A stretch of 64,000 bases of DNA from Isoetes taiwanensis (GCA_021234155.1 JAJEKV010000011.1:9217712-9281711), one strand, 5' to 3'. Numbered from the stretch's first letter, positions 1-13,696 are shown. A program made the numbers and translations. Notes: generated by a model not told the origin, from the letters alone.

Positions 1-821
1 GACAACACATAAATGGAGGTCGCCTTATGTAAGATGAGCCATATATTCACAACTAAATACAAATTACATTAAGCAAGTTTGACCTTGTTCTTGTCAAAGT
101 CGGTGAGGTAAGTCTTCTTAAAAAGGTTGATGTTTAAATCATCCTTGAAAACCACCACACTGTTGTGAACTGCCAGCCATTAACAACAATATTTGGTGAC
201 CACAACGTTGTTCAATTGTCAACCAATATCAATAGATGAAATTCGGGGGTTGCAACCCTCGGTAGATTCAAACTAAGATATACAAAGTAATAATCCTCTA
301 GCTCTTGTCACATGGTTAAAAAACTTTAAAGCATAGTGAATACATGCTTCTTAGATCATTATGTGACACACATGGAGGAGAATATATATATATTTTTTTA
401 TTTTATTTTGTGGCACGTTTGCACAAACACGAGTTGAGACTTTGAAGCAATTTTAGGCTATCCACATTGCATCCAGATAAGATTTCTGTGCATATGGAGG
501 CCTGAATCGTTGAATTTAGTCTATGGTCTCTGAGATGTGTAGTGACAATTCAATCTTAGCACCAACAAGTGGAGGTTACATTACACGTGGAGGCTACTAT
601 ATGGTTGGTTGTATTTCTAGACCAAAATAATTATACTTTTCCTCTTGCATTGATGAAACACTCAAATTATTGTACGAACTAAATTCCTAAGCGAAGTAAC
701 CAAACGTGCTTTCGACTAATTAAGTAATTTGTTGAATAGTCTCCTTCTTAACTAGTGCACCTACAATATTTAACCTATTCAATATTCAATATTTAACCTA
801 TTCAATGTCTGATGCTCCCAT
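1..821. other. AT-rich non-coding stretch
   Basis: No convincing coding frame on either strand and no recognised element. The only local structure seen is a 20-bp direct repeat (CAATATTTAACCTATTCAAT) at 764-783 and 787-806. Confidence 0.5.
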
Positions 822-1484
822 TTGTTCTTCGAACTGCGACTTCTAGATCATTTGAACTGGGACTGCTATGTGATCGCCTTATTCATTATTTCACATCTTT
901 ATGGGTTTTATTCCACGTTTTATTCAGAGCCATTGATCTGTGGGATATCCAAAAATAAAAAACCACTTCCTATGGTGTCGATCGAACACATGGTTGAAGC
1001 ACAAGAAAAAAGCAAAACAAAAAAGCCAATCGTCAGCATGGCAGATGAAACAAAAGCGGGGAAGCCCCAATGCTTGGCATCGACCATCGCGGGCAAAGCT
1101 TGGCATCGACCATTCTGGATTGAATCAGGCGGGAGTAGGAATGAATTCCCTGTGCCAAAAGAAACAAAGAACCCCCGTGGTCAAAGAAACAAAGAACCAC
1201 GGTGCAAGAAAACCATGTTGAAAGAAAGGAACCATGGTGAGGGATTTCAACCTGCAGGTCGATTCTTGCAACAAACCCCCACCTGCCGATTCTTGCAACA
1301 AACCTTCGAGAAAAAATTCGAAATGGAGATGGAGGTCAACGCCGTCGCCCACAATACACAGATAAAGGCCATGACCCGGAAGACCTCCCTGGAGGCTTCA
1401 TTTGGGATCGCTTTGGCAGCACCCAAAAAAAAGCGTGCAATCTCATCCAAGTGGCCTAAAAATTTGGGCGTGGAAAAATCTTAA
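822..1484 (+). other. Doubtful 220-codon open frame
   Basis: This frame opens at a TTG. Its first in-frame ATG is well inside, in the segment reading MVSIEHMVEAQEKSK. The product is basic and rich in Lys, Arg and Gln. It contains short internal repeats (GRFLQQTPTCRFLQQT, and two similar KETKNPRGQ-type segments) that come from short DNA duplications between 1070 and 1300. I recognise no domain. The frame is more likely open by chance across a repetitive patch than a gene. A few overlapping frames on the other strand are equally long. Confidence 0.2.
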
Positions 1485-1839
1485 AATAGCTTTTCTTTCA
1501 ACCATTACAAAAACATCCATGAAAAAGGGGAGTTGCAAAGCACCCAAAATAGCAATAACCATTCAAGCTCCTCCATGGCAAATTATACTATTTTTTATAT
1601 AATACGATCTTGAAATCATAGTCCTAACCAACGCGAGGAGAACCCTCCCATGGCAAAGGAAATGAATTAGGCAAAGTATATCACTAGGATGTCCCTATTT
1701 TTCATCTTTCTTCTTCCTCCATCCAATCCTTTACCCCAACCTTGCATTTGTGCTAGTTTTTTTTTTTTTTTGACAGAAAGTGGCCCCTTATCGGACTCTT
1801 GTATGGAAAGGGAGAGTGCTTTTTGCTTATCATTACTAG
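1485..1839. other. Non-coding spacer with poly-T
   Basis: No gene is seen. A run of about 15 T lies near 1759-1773, possibly the 3' tail of a minus-strand retroposon, but no body was recognised. Confidence 0.4.
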
Positions 1840-2335
1840 AACAATGCGATGGTAGTTATCGATGATGGAGGAGAATCTTGATAATTAATTATCGATTACT
1901 CCTCGATCGATAACATTATCGATGCCTCGATAATTATCGATGCCGATAACTAATTATCGGTACTCCTCCGATCTTGATAACTAATTATCGGTGCCCAATT
2001 ACCCGGCGATAAAGGCGGTTATCGGTCGTAAACCACGATGTCACCTTTGATAAGCCGCACCCCTCGCGGGCCTCGGCGGGTTATCAAACGCGTCGAACTT
2101 CGGCCCTAACGGGCCTCGTCGGCGTGTCCAAAATGCGTGGCCTCGGTACATACCTCCTCGGCCGGGTATTTGCACGTAAGGCCCGTTACGGCCCCGGCCT
2201 TAGTCGGGCCTCGGCCTTACGTGCCAAATACCTGGCCTCGGACGTACAGCCTCGGCCACGCATTTTTGGTTATCAGCCTTAGCTAGACCGATAACCTTAC
2301 CTTATCTCGAAGGCTAGACCAAGTGTTAAAAAAAT
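1840..2335. repeat. GC-rich fold-back block with ATCGATAATTATCGAT motifs
   Basis: The block differs sharply from the AT-rich surroundings. Its left part repeats GATAATTATCGATG/GATAACTAATTATCGG palindromic motifs (about 1865-2000). The right part is dominated by CCTCGGCC motifs. A long imperfect inverted repeat pairs 2128-2183 with about 2213-2269: the arms share AAAATGCGTGGCC, then GGTATTTG, then CACGTAAGGCC, with a ~30-bp GC-rich loop. This is what one expects of the terminal or subterminal part of a fold-back or MITE-type DNA element. No transposase frame and no target duplication was identified. Confidence 0.6.
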
Positions 2336-2344
2336 AATCTGAAT

Positions 2345-2805
2345 GGTTATGGCTTAAGCGGTCCTTCAAAATTCGATGGCCGTTCTGGACCGCCGCCTAG
2401 GTTAGAGGAGAAGATGCTCCACAAAGGTATGGATCGACGCCGTATGGTGCTCCACAAAAATAAATCTGGGTTTTGTTAGCTCTATTTATCTTAACTCTAT
2501 TTCAGCCTAAATTAAGATCATATTTCAAGATCATAGTTCCCGGCATCACAGGACTGAGTTGGATGTGGCTTAAGCCATTTGATCATGACTTAGAATAGAC
2601 TGTTTCCAAAATTCAATTGCCGTTTTGGACCGTCGCCTAGGTTAGATCAGAAGATGCTCCACAAAGGTATGGATTGTCGTCTATGGTTAGGTCAGAAGAT
2701 GCCCCACAAAGGTAAATTAGGGTTTTTATAGCTCCTATTTATCATAGCCTTACCCAGCCTTAATTAAGATCATATTCAAGAATATAGTTCCCGTACAGAA
2801 TAATG
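2345..2805. repeat. Diverged tandem duplication, ~220-240 bp units
   Basis: Two successive copies (about 2345-2557 and 2561-2805) share the order GGCTTAAG, then a block with CCGTT(C/T)TGGACCG and CGCCTAGGTTAGA, then GAAGATGCTCCACAAAGG (TCCACAAAGGTATGGAT in both), then TTAAGATCATATT and ATAGTTCCCG. Copy 2 has an extra internal repeat of the GAAGATGC(T/C)CCACAAAGGTA segment. There is no coding potential. Confidence 0.75.
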
Positions 2806-3606
2806 ACGTCCTGGCATTTGAGACGTGAGTTACTCTGCCATGCCATTTGCATTTCGGGTTCTCACGTTGGTATGGACCAACATGTTTATTTGCCAGAGTT
2901 TGCTCTGTATTCAGTGCAAGTTGATGTTTAGATGTGGTGGGGTCAGTTCTAGCTGCAAAGGCATGTGCAATGCATTCTTTAGTGAAAACCTCTGTATGAC
3001 ATGATTAAAAGTTTTATCTGATGAACAGGGCCTGAGTGATAATTTCTCTGGTGCTAGCCTTTATATGGCAATTATACAGTTTATGGAATTCGTCAACACA
3101 AATGTATGCCAGTTTGTATGTCTCTTAAGCTGCCGGCTGCCTTCAATGCGTCAAATAATTAGGGGCAATTTGAACTCAATGCATCAGCATATGTCTATGA
3201 CTCTTTTACATTAATTATTGGAATTTGAAAGACCAAAACGTCCCCTTTTCTACGATGTGGGGCAATAATGGTAGTCAATCCACGTTTCGATCTACGTACC
3301 TTGCTGCTGATGTATTGCAGAACCAAAAATTCTATATGAAAATGCAGCATTCTGTATCTCTAATGTGGCCACTCATCGCTCCTTCAGCCTGCCATTTCCT
3401 TATTAGGTTTATTTTAATCAATTATTATCAGCACATGCACATAATCTTGCAAACTGGTAAAGAACATATATGTGCTGGCACAAGGTCACTTCTTGGTTCG
3501 TTTTTTGAGGGTTATGGCTCTGCATATTGCTTTGTAAGCCTCCTATCTTCTCTCTTGGATTATAGGGTCTGTGATTATACTCGGTATAATAGGGTACCTC
3601 TGCATG

Positions 3607-3660
3607 GGCATCCTCTAAACTAGTGGCTAGACATAGGCATCCTCTAAACTAGTGGCTAGA
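3607..3660. repeat. Tandem 25-bp duplication
   Basis: The sequence GGCATCCTCTAAACTAGTGG followed by CTAGA occurs twice, at 3607-3631 and 3636-3660, separated by four bases. Confidence 0.9.
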
Positions 3661-5740
3661 TGGAGTATTATAGTTTGGCAGCTTCCCAATTCAGGCAATT
3701 GCATCAGAATATATTTGTCATGTTTAGGGCTGTGCATATGCTCAGTATAATAGATCACCTCTGGGGTTCCCCTAAACTGTTGACTAAGATTCCCAAGGAG
3801 TACGGATGCAGTAGAATTGGCAATTTCTCTTTGGAACAGTTAGCTATCCATTTGGCGTTATTAATTTGTTTGTTTGAAATTATTTTCTTGGTTTTAGGCT
3901 TAAGCGTGATTTAGATGAATTATGTTGAAAATTAGTTGCTTGTGTCCTTTCAAGAAAGTCTCGTTGCTTCCAACTTCAAGAAAGTCCTGTAGTGGACCCT
4001 CAGCCTGCCGTAACCTGCTGCAGTCTTGTCCGCTAACTTTCTTCGTATTTTGTTTGGTGGGTAATGCCTATCTATCTAGTTCTTTCTTATTGTAACTTCT
4101 ATTTTTAAGATACTTGTTTGAGCAGTTATAGACGATATCGTGTTACGCATATGTAGGTTTTTGCAGGCAGCTCAATTGAGTGGAAGGATTATCTCTTAAG
4201 GGTCTTTATTCTGGTTTAAATGGAAACCTTGCTGGAGTTCTACCGTAAGTGTTTTCTTGTTTATTTACAGGTTATAGATTTCGATAAAAAACTCTATTTT
4301 ACCATGTATCAAAGGCATGACTGTATGCAGAATCATAATATTTTAGACAACTTATGAAACAAAGCAAACAATTGTTAGGACTGCTAAGTATCTGCATGAT
4401 TTTTTGGTGCTTATGACAAGCAGGTTTGCGAATGCATCATATTTTGCTTGAATGTTTAAGCATGAACGCAAGGGAAGGAGGCACAGAGAAGGAGGACCCT
4501 AAGTGAAGTTATTTATGCCCTCCAGAACTTCGTAGGAAGTAAAGGGCACAGGGGAGTGCTATTCTATCAGGGGTTCAGAGGGGCCTTACATCCTATGCCT
4601 GGAGGCGATTGAACTTGACTAACTAATCAGGTGTGTACGAACCTATCAAGCAGAATCTACTCAAAAAGTTTCCAGAGAATTTAAGTTCAATTGCTGGTTC
4701 GAACTTCTGTTGTTTTCCTGTCATTACATAGTTTAGCCCATTGGTTGTTCTTACTTGGTTGAAACCAATACATCACTTAAATTGAAATTCTAGTGAGAAA
4801 AGAAACCACATCTACTAGCAGCTTTTAAAAGTTCCTGCTTTAAATAACCATGATATATGATGAAAACAACAAAAGGTGAGGGCCTAGTATAAGTGCATAG
4901 TACAACTACATACAGTCCCAGATATGGTGATATGCTTTGCACACACTGTTTACTCTGAGCAATGGTACAGATTTATGTAGATGAGACTGAGATGCTGGTT
5001 TCTTGTGGGCAGAGAGGATAAGCTGCTACTCAATACTACAGAAACAGTCGAGAGGAGCGGCCTCTCAACCATACAGTCCAACAATGCAATGAGAACATCA
5101 ATGCTTTGTGAGGAAGATGTCTAAAGATTATTTACATTTAACTTTAGCTTGTCTTGTTGGGAGTTATGGCCGGTGCATATTGCTTTTTGCAGAACTTGAG
5201 CATGGAATGACCTGCTATTGCTAAAAGTTTATGAAAACTTAAGAGTAAGAAGTAAGAATTCATTGTTGTAGGGTATCATTGTTTTGATTCTATGTTACAA
5301 GATTATCCCTTTAGACCACTAGCAGATTATTGCAGATGCATGGTTTGCTTTTAAGCAGAGCATGGCAAATAGATGAAGTCGAGGACTTTTTAATAAATAC
5401 CAATAGAGCCTGATTTTGTGAGTTGGGCTGAATTCTTGGGAGTGTTCTGAGTGCCACGAGAAAAATGCACCTTAGATCGTATGTTTGATGAATTCTGGGC
5501 TGATAAGAAACAATTCTTATGATTTAGTTGGGAGTTCTATGATAAACAAATAAAAAAAGGATTCAGTCAATTAATGATCATCTTCAGGAAGGCGAGTTGC
5601 ATGCTGCTTACGGAAGTCAGGCTTGTTTCAATAAGTTAAGATTATGAATGATATTAGGCTGTGCTATTGGTTTAGTGGCTGTGTTTCCAGCTCAAGGATT
5701 ATCCAGAAATAAAATTGCATGCTCTCTGTGTCTCTAACTG

Positions 5741-5911
5741 CCAATTGTGACAAATAAGAACCTCCTTCCTTTCTAGAATTCTTCGTCAAGTATTCTGTTT
5801 GATCTCTCATAACCTGGGCATTACAGCCAACTGTGGCAAAAGGAACCTCCTTCCTTTCTAGGATTCTTCGTCAAGTATTTTATTTGATCTCTCATAAACT
5901 GGGCATTACAG
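5741..5911. repeat. Tandem 86-bp duplication
   Basis: Two adjacent units (5741-5826, 5827-5911) run from CCAA(T/C)TGTG through AACCTCCTTCCTTTCTAG and TTCTTCGTCAAGTATT to GGGCATTACAG. They differ by a few substitutions and a short indel. Non-coding. Confidence 0.9.
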
Positions 5912-6770
5912 TTTGATATTTAAATATTGGGATGTCAAAGCATTCATGTTTGGGGTGTCAAATCATTTCATGAAATCATACAAGAGTCTTGTTGGAGACT
6001 TTAATGCTTGTATAGGTCAATCTAGAACTTGAAAGTTCTATTATAAACAAGCCAATTCTTCCTAGACTGAGGAAACAATATTGTTCTGGGGCGTGGGGTT
6101 CAATTCTCCAATCTCTTTTTTTAGGCGCCTTACTGCAGCTGTTTAATCTAACTTTCACGAACACCATACATAATGAATCTTTGTCACTTTTTCATAGTAA
6201 ATTTTATGTTTACGGAATCAGAGCTTTCCTAATATGCACTTTCAAAGGCCAAGTATAATGATTTCAGACTTCAGCTTTTTATATTTGCTGATTGTACTCA
6301 ATTATAGGTCATAGAACTCTTGTATTTCACCAGGGAACTAGAGGTAAAAACCTTTGGTAACAGATTCAGAAGATCAGGAATTGCGTGCCTTCTATGTGGT
6401 GTAATAGAATCATCTTCTCCACATGGTCTAAGAATGATGGTCTGATGGCACTTTGGTTACAAATGGGATGCAAGGACATCACATATTTTGATATGCCACC
6501 ATATTAGAACATATTCTACTTGAAAGCTCTAGGATTGCACTCGACTTGAAAGCTCTAGTATTGTAGCATTCTTAACAATCACCTCAGGAAAATGTGACTG
6601 AATACAATTGTTGCAACCAATGCTCAGTCGTGATTACTTGTACCATGATGTGGCTTCTAAGATAATAGGTTTGAAACACAAGAGTTGTTTTAATGCTAAA
6701 ATTTTCATATCAGTTGACATCATCGTCTGTTTGCATGTCAATTGACACCATCTTCTGTAGGTTGTAGTGA

Positions 6771-8506
6771 TTGGATATCACTTTCTGTTATCTTGCAATA
6801 TTGGCCTTGTTTGGTTATCTTGCAATATTGGCCTTAGTTTGTCTTGGATTTATCTTGCAATATTATTTGGCCTTAGTTGGTCTTGTTCAACAAGATATGC
6901 TTGTGTGTTTTTATCTCGAGCAAATGCAACATGTATTCTTGATCCATAAAAAGGGACTAACAAAAGGTCGCCAGGTTGAGCAATTTTAAGCTTGAATTCA
7001 TTATGTAAAATGGAAAAGGTAGTCACATCCATTAGATATAGTTTTATTAGACTTACGGAATGGAATTGAATTAAATAATATGATAACAAAAATAGAGGTC
7101 ATGAAAGTGTGAAAACAATGCGCAGTGTTAGCTTTATAGAGCATTGTTTTAAAAGATATACCAAGACAACTTAAATTCACATGAATAGTGTAAAAAGGGC
7201 ATGAAGATTTATGAGATATGAATGAATTGAAGGGAGATTTGGTGTAAACAAATCTAATGAGAAAACAAATATAGTAAGAGCATATATTTAAGTGACAACG
7301 AGGTAAGTTAAATGTTCAAAATAAATGAAAGCACAAGGATTTGAACCTATGCATGTCACTATCAAGCCTAGTATCACGGCCACTAGGTTGCCCGCAGTTC
7401 ATAGCGATTTTGAAGTTGAGTATAATAATACAATGTTCAACAGTTGTCTAGAAACCACAGATTCTAAGTGTTCATTTGTTGCAAACTGGCCACCGTTTCG
7501 GCTTGATGATTTGTAAGGTATGCATCTTTTGCCAAAACGTAAGCAAAAGGCCTATTCATGAAGAACTCAAAATAGGGTTATGAGGGGCCAGTTAAAAGGT
7601 TAGTTGGATTTTGTTAATAGAGCAATATCCTTAGCATTCAATTATGAGAACATTATCCTTAACATTGAAAAGTTACAACTTCTTCCTTCTTCAATGAGAC
7701 CGAAATTCCTCACAACATATGTCTTCAATACCAATTGTGGCCCATCGGTATGGTGAGAAGGAGGCGAAGGTTGTCAATTAAAAACTCTCTAGGACAAAAA
7801 ATTGCATTTTAGGCCAGCATTATCGGTATTTGATGGCCATTCCTCCTATGGGTCGAAAACTATTATGGATTACGGTGAGGATTTCCATCAAACATTCACG
7901 GGTTCCAAATTCACTTCCTCTTGATAGAGTTTAAGAACTTTGTTACAAGGCGGATTAAGAAAGACAAGGCGATTATAACCACAAGAAACTAGTAAAATTG
8001 AAAGGGAAAGCTAGGTAGAGACTAGAAAATACTTTTCTCGAGAAAACTTATCAACTCAATCTTGTAGATCGCCACCTTTTCCAATCTTTGGTGAGAGTTG
8101 ACAAAGGATGAAGATGTGAATATTGACAACTAGAGATGTGAGGGGAGGCTAACAAAGACAAAGCGAGAGGTGGCAACACTTGGTTTTTTTTCTATCAAAC
8201 TTAAAGACAAGGTACAAGTTTATTCTTCCCAAATATGACCCAATGGAATTGATATTTGGTTAAATTAAATTCCAGCTCAACGAAAAAGTCTAAATAAAAC
8301 TATAGCTAGTTAGAGGGAAGAAAATGGAAGCAATATACCCGGCATATGAAAGCTAAGGAATTTTCTTGCCAACACAAAAGAATTTTATCTTTGTAGAGGC
8401 TTCAACACAACACTCTCATTGCCATGGCCTAATTTCAGCCTTGAACATTACTACGGTTAACACTACCAAAAAATTTACTTTTGCAAAATTACTGATTGGA
8501 ATCTGA
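6771..8506. other. Non-coding stretch with a possible tRNA-like SINE head
   Basis: No gene is recognised. At 6780-6880 a TTATCTTGCAATATT phrase is repeated three times. On the minus strand of about 7330-7405 a CCTAGTGGC phrase is followed ~35 bases later by GGTTCAAATCC. These resemble the A and B boxes of a tRNA-derived promoter, so this may be an old SINE, but no tail or target duplication was found. Confidence 0.3.
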
Positions 8507-8670
8507 AAAAATAGTAGGTATTAAGTATTCTTCATCTTAGACAAATAAAATGGAAAATAAAACACATCTAGAATAGGACCATCCTACGAAAAATAGTAGG
8601 TATTAAGTATTCTTCATCTTAGACAAATAAAATGGAAAATAAAACACATCTAGAATAGGACCATCCAATG
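8507..8670. repeat. Near-perfect tandem duplication, 82-bp period
   Basis: The block starting GAAAAATAGTAGGTATTAAG and ending AATAGGACCATCC is present twice in a row, with the second copy offset by 82 bp. The copies look identical over about 75 bp, so the duplication is recent. Confidence 0.9.
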
Positions 8671-10445
8671 GGTTTTTTTTTCTCTCTTGCTTTAAATGGT
8701 TCATAGCCAACTAAACTCAGAATCATGACATCTTAAAAGATGGTGTAACTTGATGCCTTTAAAAAGCTTGTTGAGGTATCTCTATAAGTGCATGAGATAC
8801 TACTAATCTTAGCGCCTTTTACATGCCTCTGTTAATGGTTCTTAAGCTTCGAACATTGGGACTATGTAAAATAGGCTGTGAATCTCTTGGAAGACATGCA
8901 TTTGCAATATAATAGAGGAAGAATAATGGGATGGGAGAGAATAGTGGAGAAAAGCCTTATAAGAATAGTGAGATAGTGAGGAAAATTGACATTACAACTA
9001 GAGGCTGAGGGAAATGGACAAGGGGCCAAGAAACAATGTCTCTGGACTATCTTGATGTGTAAAAAGCCATAATCGGTTGAAAAATAAAAGGCAACTTGGG
9101 GAAAATATAATATTAAAGAGCATCATAACATATTTGTGAGAAACCCTAAAGTCTCTATCAAGGACTACATCCCGATTGGTTGAAAGGCCATAAATTTTTC
9201 AAAGGAAACATAAAAATATAGAACTACTCATAATAATGAGATCAAAAAGAACATAGATTGCCACAATAAATGAGGGTACTATAAAAGCTGATCTATCATC
9301 ATATGTATTGTTACAAAGGGCTATAAACATGTTATCTCCGACCAAAGATGACAAAATTTCATACTTCAAATAGTATGCAAAATGCTCAAACTCAAACATG
9401 TTCCAAGCCAAACACATGGATTTAATGTAGTAAGTTAGAACATGTGTCCCTCATGATTGATAGGCTGTTGTAGAGAGTAAGACCAACATTTAAATATAAG
9501 GAAGATCTAGACAAAATTATTTGGAAAGCCATTAACCTACCGGTATGGATACACATGTAAATCGGTGACAATGGAAATCTGAAGGGTCAAAGTCATGGCA
9601 AGGGGAAAAGCAGAGACAAATATGGCTAGATTGAATTTGGCAAGCTGTACCTGACATGGAAATGCATTTTGAGGTTAGGGCTGACATTCTAGCAGTGCGG
9701 TTGGCTATTTTTTCTCAATAGTCCTTTCCCTAGATTAAGATCTAAGGGCCGGTGAATGTCCACATTCAACTTTAGGACATGTAGATAGCCTAGGCTTTAG
9801 GATAAGGTGACACTCAAGATAGAAGGCATTTGCGTTGGGGAGTAGCATACTAGGACTAGCTTGAAGGTTCAAGAAAAATGCAAGTTGTGGGGATTTCCAA
9901 ATAGACTAGTTAGACTTGCAATTCTTCAAAAAGTTCAATACCCCTTTTGTATGAGCATTAGAGCTAAAGTTCATAGCATGTAGCAACATCTAAGCATAGA
10001 TGCTTTATAAAAAAATTACCTCTTGTCTAGGTGTAACACATGAAAAATAGATGTGCCATATGAAAAGATGCAATGAGAAACAAAAATAGTTATAGGCCCT
10101 TTGGATATTGTGCTAAGCTGTATCGACATAGACATGGCAACTTCTAATATCTAAGCCTAGTAAAATATAGTTGTCTTATAGAAGCATTATTTGAAATTAC
10201 CTCTGTAGTAGATGGAAGGGAATGGGCCATAAGATACTTGTTTCTTATTCTTGCAATGTGGGCAATATTGTAAACAAAATTAAATAGAATTATTTTTTTA
10301 TTGAGTTTCAATAGATGTTTATCGATGTTAATAAATAGCTTTAGGGGCTCATAAATCAATGACCTAGAATTCCTCATTGGATCACTCACATAGAGCAAAT
10401 AAGGAAACTTAGCCTATCTACTAGTAGTTAAAACAAAGAGGACAA

Positions 10446-10612
10446 CACTTCTAGTATTATATGATACATTGACACAACCATTGTAGCACTTCTATTATTA
10501 TATAATACATGACACAACTATGATATATATAGCAACAAAGGGTATATGACACATGACAATGACACATGACACAATCATTATGTATAGCAATACTTCTAGT
10601 AGTACATATTAG
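10446..10612. repeat. Short-unit degenerate tandem repeat (copy A)
   Basis: Repeated phrases built from ATGACACAA(C/T)(C/T)AT, TATATAGCAA and CTTCTAGTA(G/T)TA with a period of roughly 55-65 bp. The same phrases recur near 12655-12810, 2 kb away in the same orientation. Confidence 0.65.
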
Positions 10613-12654
10613 GTTGAAAAACAATCCTTGGCCATTTGCAAGTACCACCAAAATCTCTCGAATCGCGGCATTAAGCGCGAGGAATGTAAAACCATGGTCA
10701 AGAAAAGCTATTCAGTATGAACTTCTCTAGTGAAATTGGTATTTTCTAGATCGAGCTTGAAATATTCTGGAAACAAAGATCTTGCTTCTTGCCTCGTTCA
10801 TCTTGGATTAAGGTTGCTATCGTTGTGTGAATATAGAATCTTGAATTAATGTGGTATGTATGTGTGTATAGGAGATGATGTCCATGTGGTTGATGGATGG
10901 CTTACTGGTATTTGCAAGTGTAGAGCTTGTTGGAATTGTTTTTGGGGTTTGTAGAAAGGGATTAAATAGGGAACATTTTAGTGTTTTCATTGTTTGTTTG
11001 GTGGAGTTAAAACAATGAGAATATAGATTAAGGCATTTTATTATTTTACGTGTTAAACAATGAGAATAGTTTTGCATTTATTAGTTTGGTGTGGATATGG
11101 TGACATGTAGAGGTGATACTATAATCATAGGTATCACTATAGATCCCATAGTTCAATTGGTCTCCATAGGCGATAATATTCAAATCAATTCAATTCTAAT
11201 TTTTGAAGTTTTGTTGGATGCATTATGTAATCCATTATCTTTAAAAAAGATTAAATCATGGGGTTAGGATGTCATCTTGAGTTAAGAATCTCAAGATGGC
11301 CATGATGCTTCTTTATGCCTTTTTTAGATGGGCATATTGACATTGGAATCAAAGTAAACAATGGACAAAGCTTGTGATTAAATCATACCAATATTAAACA
11401 ATGCATAACCAAAACCATTTCGCAATATAGACTTCATGACGATATTAGCTACATGCAATTAGTTTGTCTTCTTATAATATATGAACCTGTCAACAAATAA
11501 TAAAATGATGGCAACATTTTTTATATTTTATATATGAATCAACCACTTCTATTTTACTTCTTAAGTATTGCTCGATTGCGACATGATAGGTGATCTTTGT
11601 TTGCACTTTGCCATTTCTTCTTCATCTGCTTTGGGTCCTTGTGGAAAGTGAAGCACCCGCGGAATGCACATAGGCATGATTGTTTGGCAATTCTTTTCCA
11701 TTGTTGTGCATATTGAGTTAAGCTTGGCGGATCATTTTATTTGTTGGTAGCAATTACCCTTGCTTTTCTTTGTTGGGTCCTTTGTCTTGCTATCTTCGTT
11801 TTGGTGCATTGCTTGATGTTCCATGATCATTTTGCCTAGAAGGAATTCAAAATTGATGTTGCATTGATTAGGTGTAATATATATAATTCGTACGTATATT
11901 GCGGTTTAGAAGCATATTTGGTTTGGACATAAGGGTAGGGTGCATAATATGTAAATTGTTGTTTAACAACATATTTTCTTCAATAGCATGACATAGAATC
12001 TAACTAAATTTGAATGAGATCTTACTTAGGTTATTCTCGTTGTGTATTGGAACTTTTCATGAAGCATGCATTCAAATGGTTGTGGAGTGGTTATAGCCTC
12101 TTTGATAGCTTTAAGTAGTTCATCGTGTTTTCAAGGATATGTGCATTTAGAAGAAGAAGAACAACAGCGAGCAACATGGGGATATGCATAGATGATGATC
12201 TCATGAACATATGCATGTCATGAAAGAGACATAGAGTAGTCATAGTAAATAGGAAATGACTATAAAATTCCAAATTCATCCTAGAAGATCCTAAATCCCG
12301 GTTATATTACCATTGATTTTGACTTGCAACATTTCGAGATGGATTAATACCTAACTTTAGTAGTTTGTTTGGATATAACAACATGATTACGAGTAGTAAC
12401 ATAAGAGATGCACATAACGGATGGAATTAGTATGATGGTTTATTCTAAAGGGGTACAATATGGGCTCTTCTTTGTTGAAGGTTTGAAGGTGTTTGTGACA
12501 ATAATACTCTATACTTACAAGGCCCATAGGAAGGCGGGGAGCGATAAACTAAAAAGGATTGGAATATGTAGGTCCATGTGAGTAGTATTATTGTCAAGGT
12601 TAGAAAGTCCTAGACTTAACTTAAGTTGCTTTCGGTTGGTGATGTTTGTACACA

Positions 12655-12812
12655 TGACAATGACACATGATAGTATATGACACATGACAATGACAAGTGA
12701 TACAACCATGATATATAGCAATACTTGTAGTAGTATATGACACCGCGACAATGACCGTGACTTCAACCATCATATAGCTATGCTTCTAGTATTATATGTT
12801 ACATGACACAAT
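12655..12812. repeat. Short-unit degenerate tandem repeat (copy B)
   Basis: Shares the ATGACACATGACAATGACA, ACAACCATGATATATAGCAA and CTTCTAGTATTATATG phrases with the block at 10446-10612. The order is the same, so the two are copies of one minisatellite or of two insertions of one element. Confidence 0.65.
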
Positions 12813-13696
12813 GCGTGTTATAAAATAAATTTTACTTGCAATTATGACCGCGTTACAATTATAACAACACTTTAATGACAAGTAAGACTAATGGCATACC
12901 AAACATGACATTTGGCATATGTCATAAGTTTCGACCACAATGAGTAGCAATATATGACATAAGGCATGCCACATTTTAGATTACATAATTGAAGTGAGAT
13001 GCATTTTGTTGTTTGTTATATAAAATAGGACAAGTGCATTATTAGCTTGTTGGTTTCATTGCATGCGGTAGCTTCACGTATTATTAAAGGCTCAAAACTT
13101 TTCTGTTTGTGCATCTTTGCTAGTTTTTTGGTTTAGACACATGGTAGTATGTTATTTCGACCATTGCAAGCATAAAGTCATAGATTCTATCCACAAGTAA
13201 GCGTCGCGTTGCCATACAAGATTTTGTTGTTTGATGTTGTGTTAGTTTGAAATGTCTAGATTCATTTAAAGCCGATGTGCAGCATGACTTTCAACTTGGG
13301 AGTTTGAGGAAGCGAGGATGAAGAAGAAAAAGCTTGTCGGAATCGACTAATATCCAATATGGAGCAACCAGCACGATATAGTTAAAAGAAGATGTCGATG
13401 GAGGTTAGAGCCTTGATACACATTTTAGCAATATCAATCTTTCCAACATGTATGCAACTTCTTCATGCAATTGTCTTAGCACTATATTGGGTTGGTTCAT
13501 TTTGATCAACATTTTTCCAATAAGATATTCATTTTGCATCATGAAGTTAAATGATATAAAGTTTATATCTAATATCATAATCGGGATAGCTATTGGTAGA
13601 TGTACACCTGACGAGAAGTACAAGTTTCCCAAAGGTCCTTTAACTTGAGTCAATCGCCCACTTTATAATGGTATTGAATTGGAGCAATATGCGACT

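Larger units (their letters stand above)
2806..6770. other. Long non-coding stretch without a recognised gene
   Basis: Open frames up to 132 codons occur (3225-3623 and 3660-3914, plus), but their composition and lack of motifs give no support for protein function. The text contains several AG/GT pairs but no exon I recognise. Two local tandem duplications are listed separately. It may be intronic or decayed transposon sequence. Confidence 0.4.
8671..13696. other. AT-rich non-coding stretch
   Basis: About 5 kb with no recognised gene. Open frames do not exceed 86 codons. Apart from the two related blocks of short ACACATGACAATGACA-type repeats (listed separately), nothing stands out. Much of it reads like old, unannotatable transposon sequence. 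Confidence 0.4.

Noticed and set aside
822-1484. 220-codon protein gene
   Set aside because: Non-ATG start, internal DNA repeats and no domain. Kept only as a doubtful frame.
7325-7405. tRNA gene on the minus strand
   Set aside because: A- and B-box-like phrases exist but no cloverleaf. At most an old SINE head.
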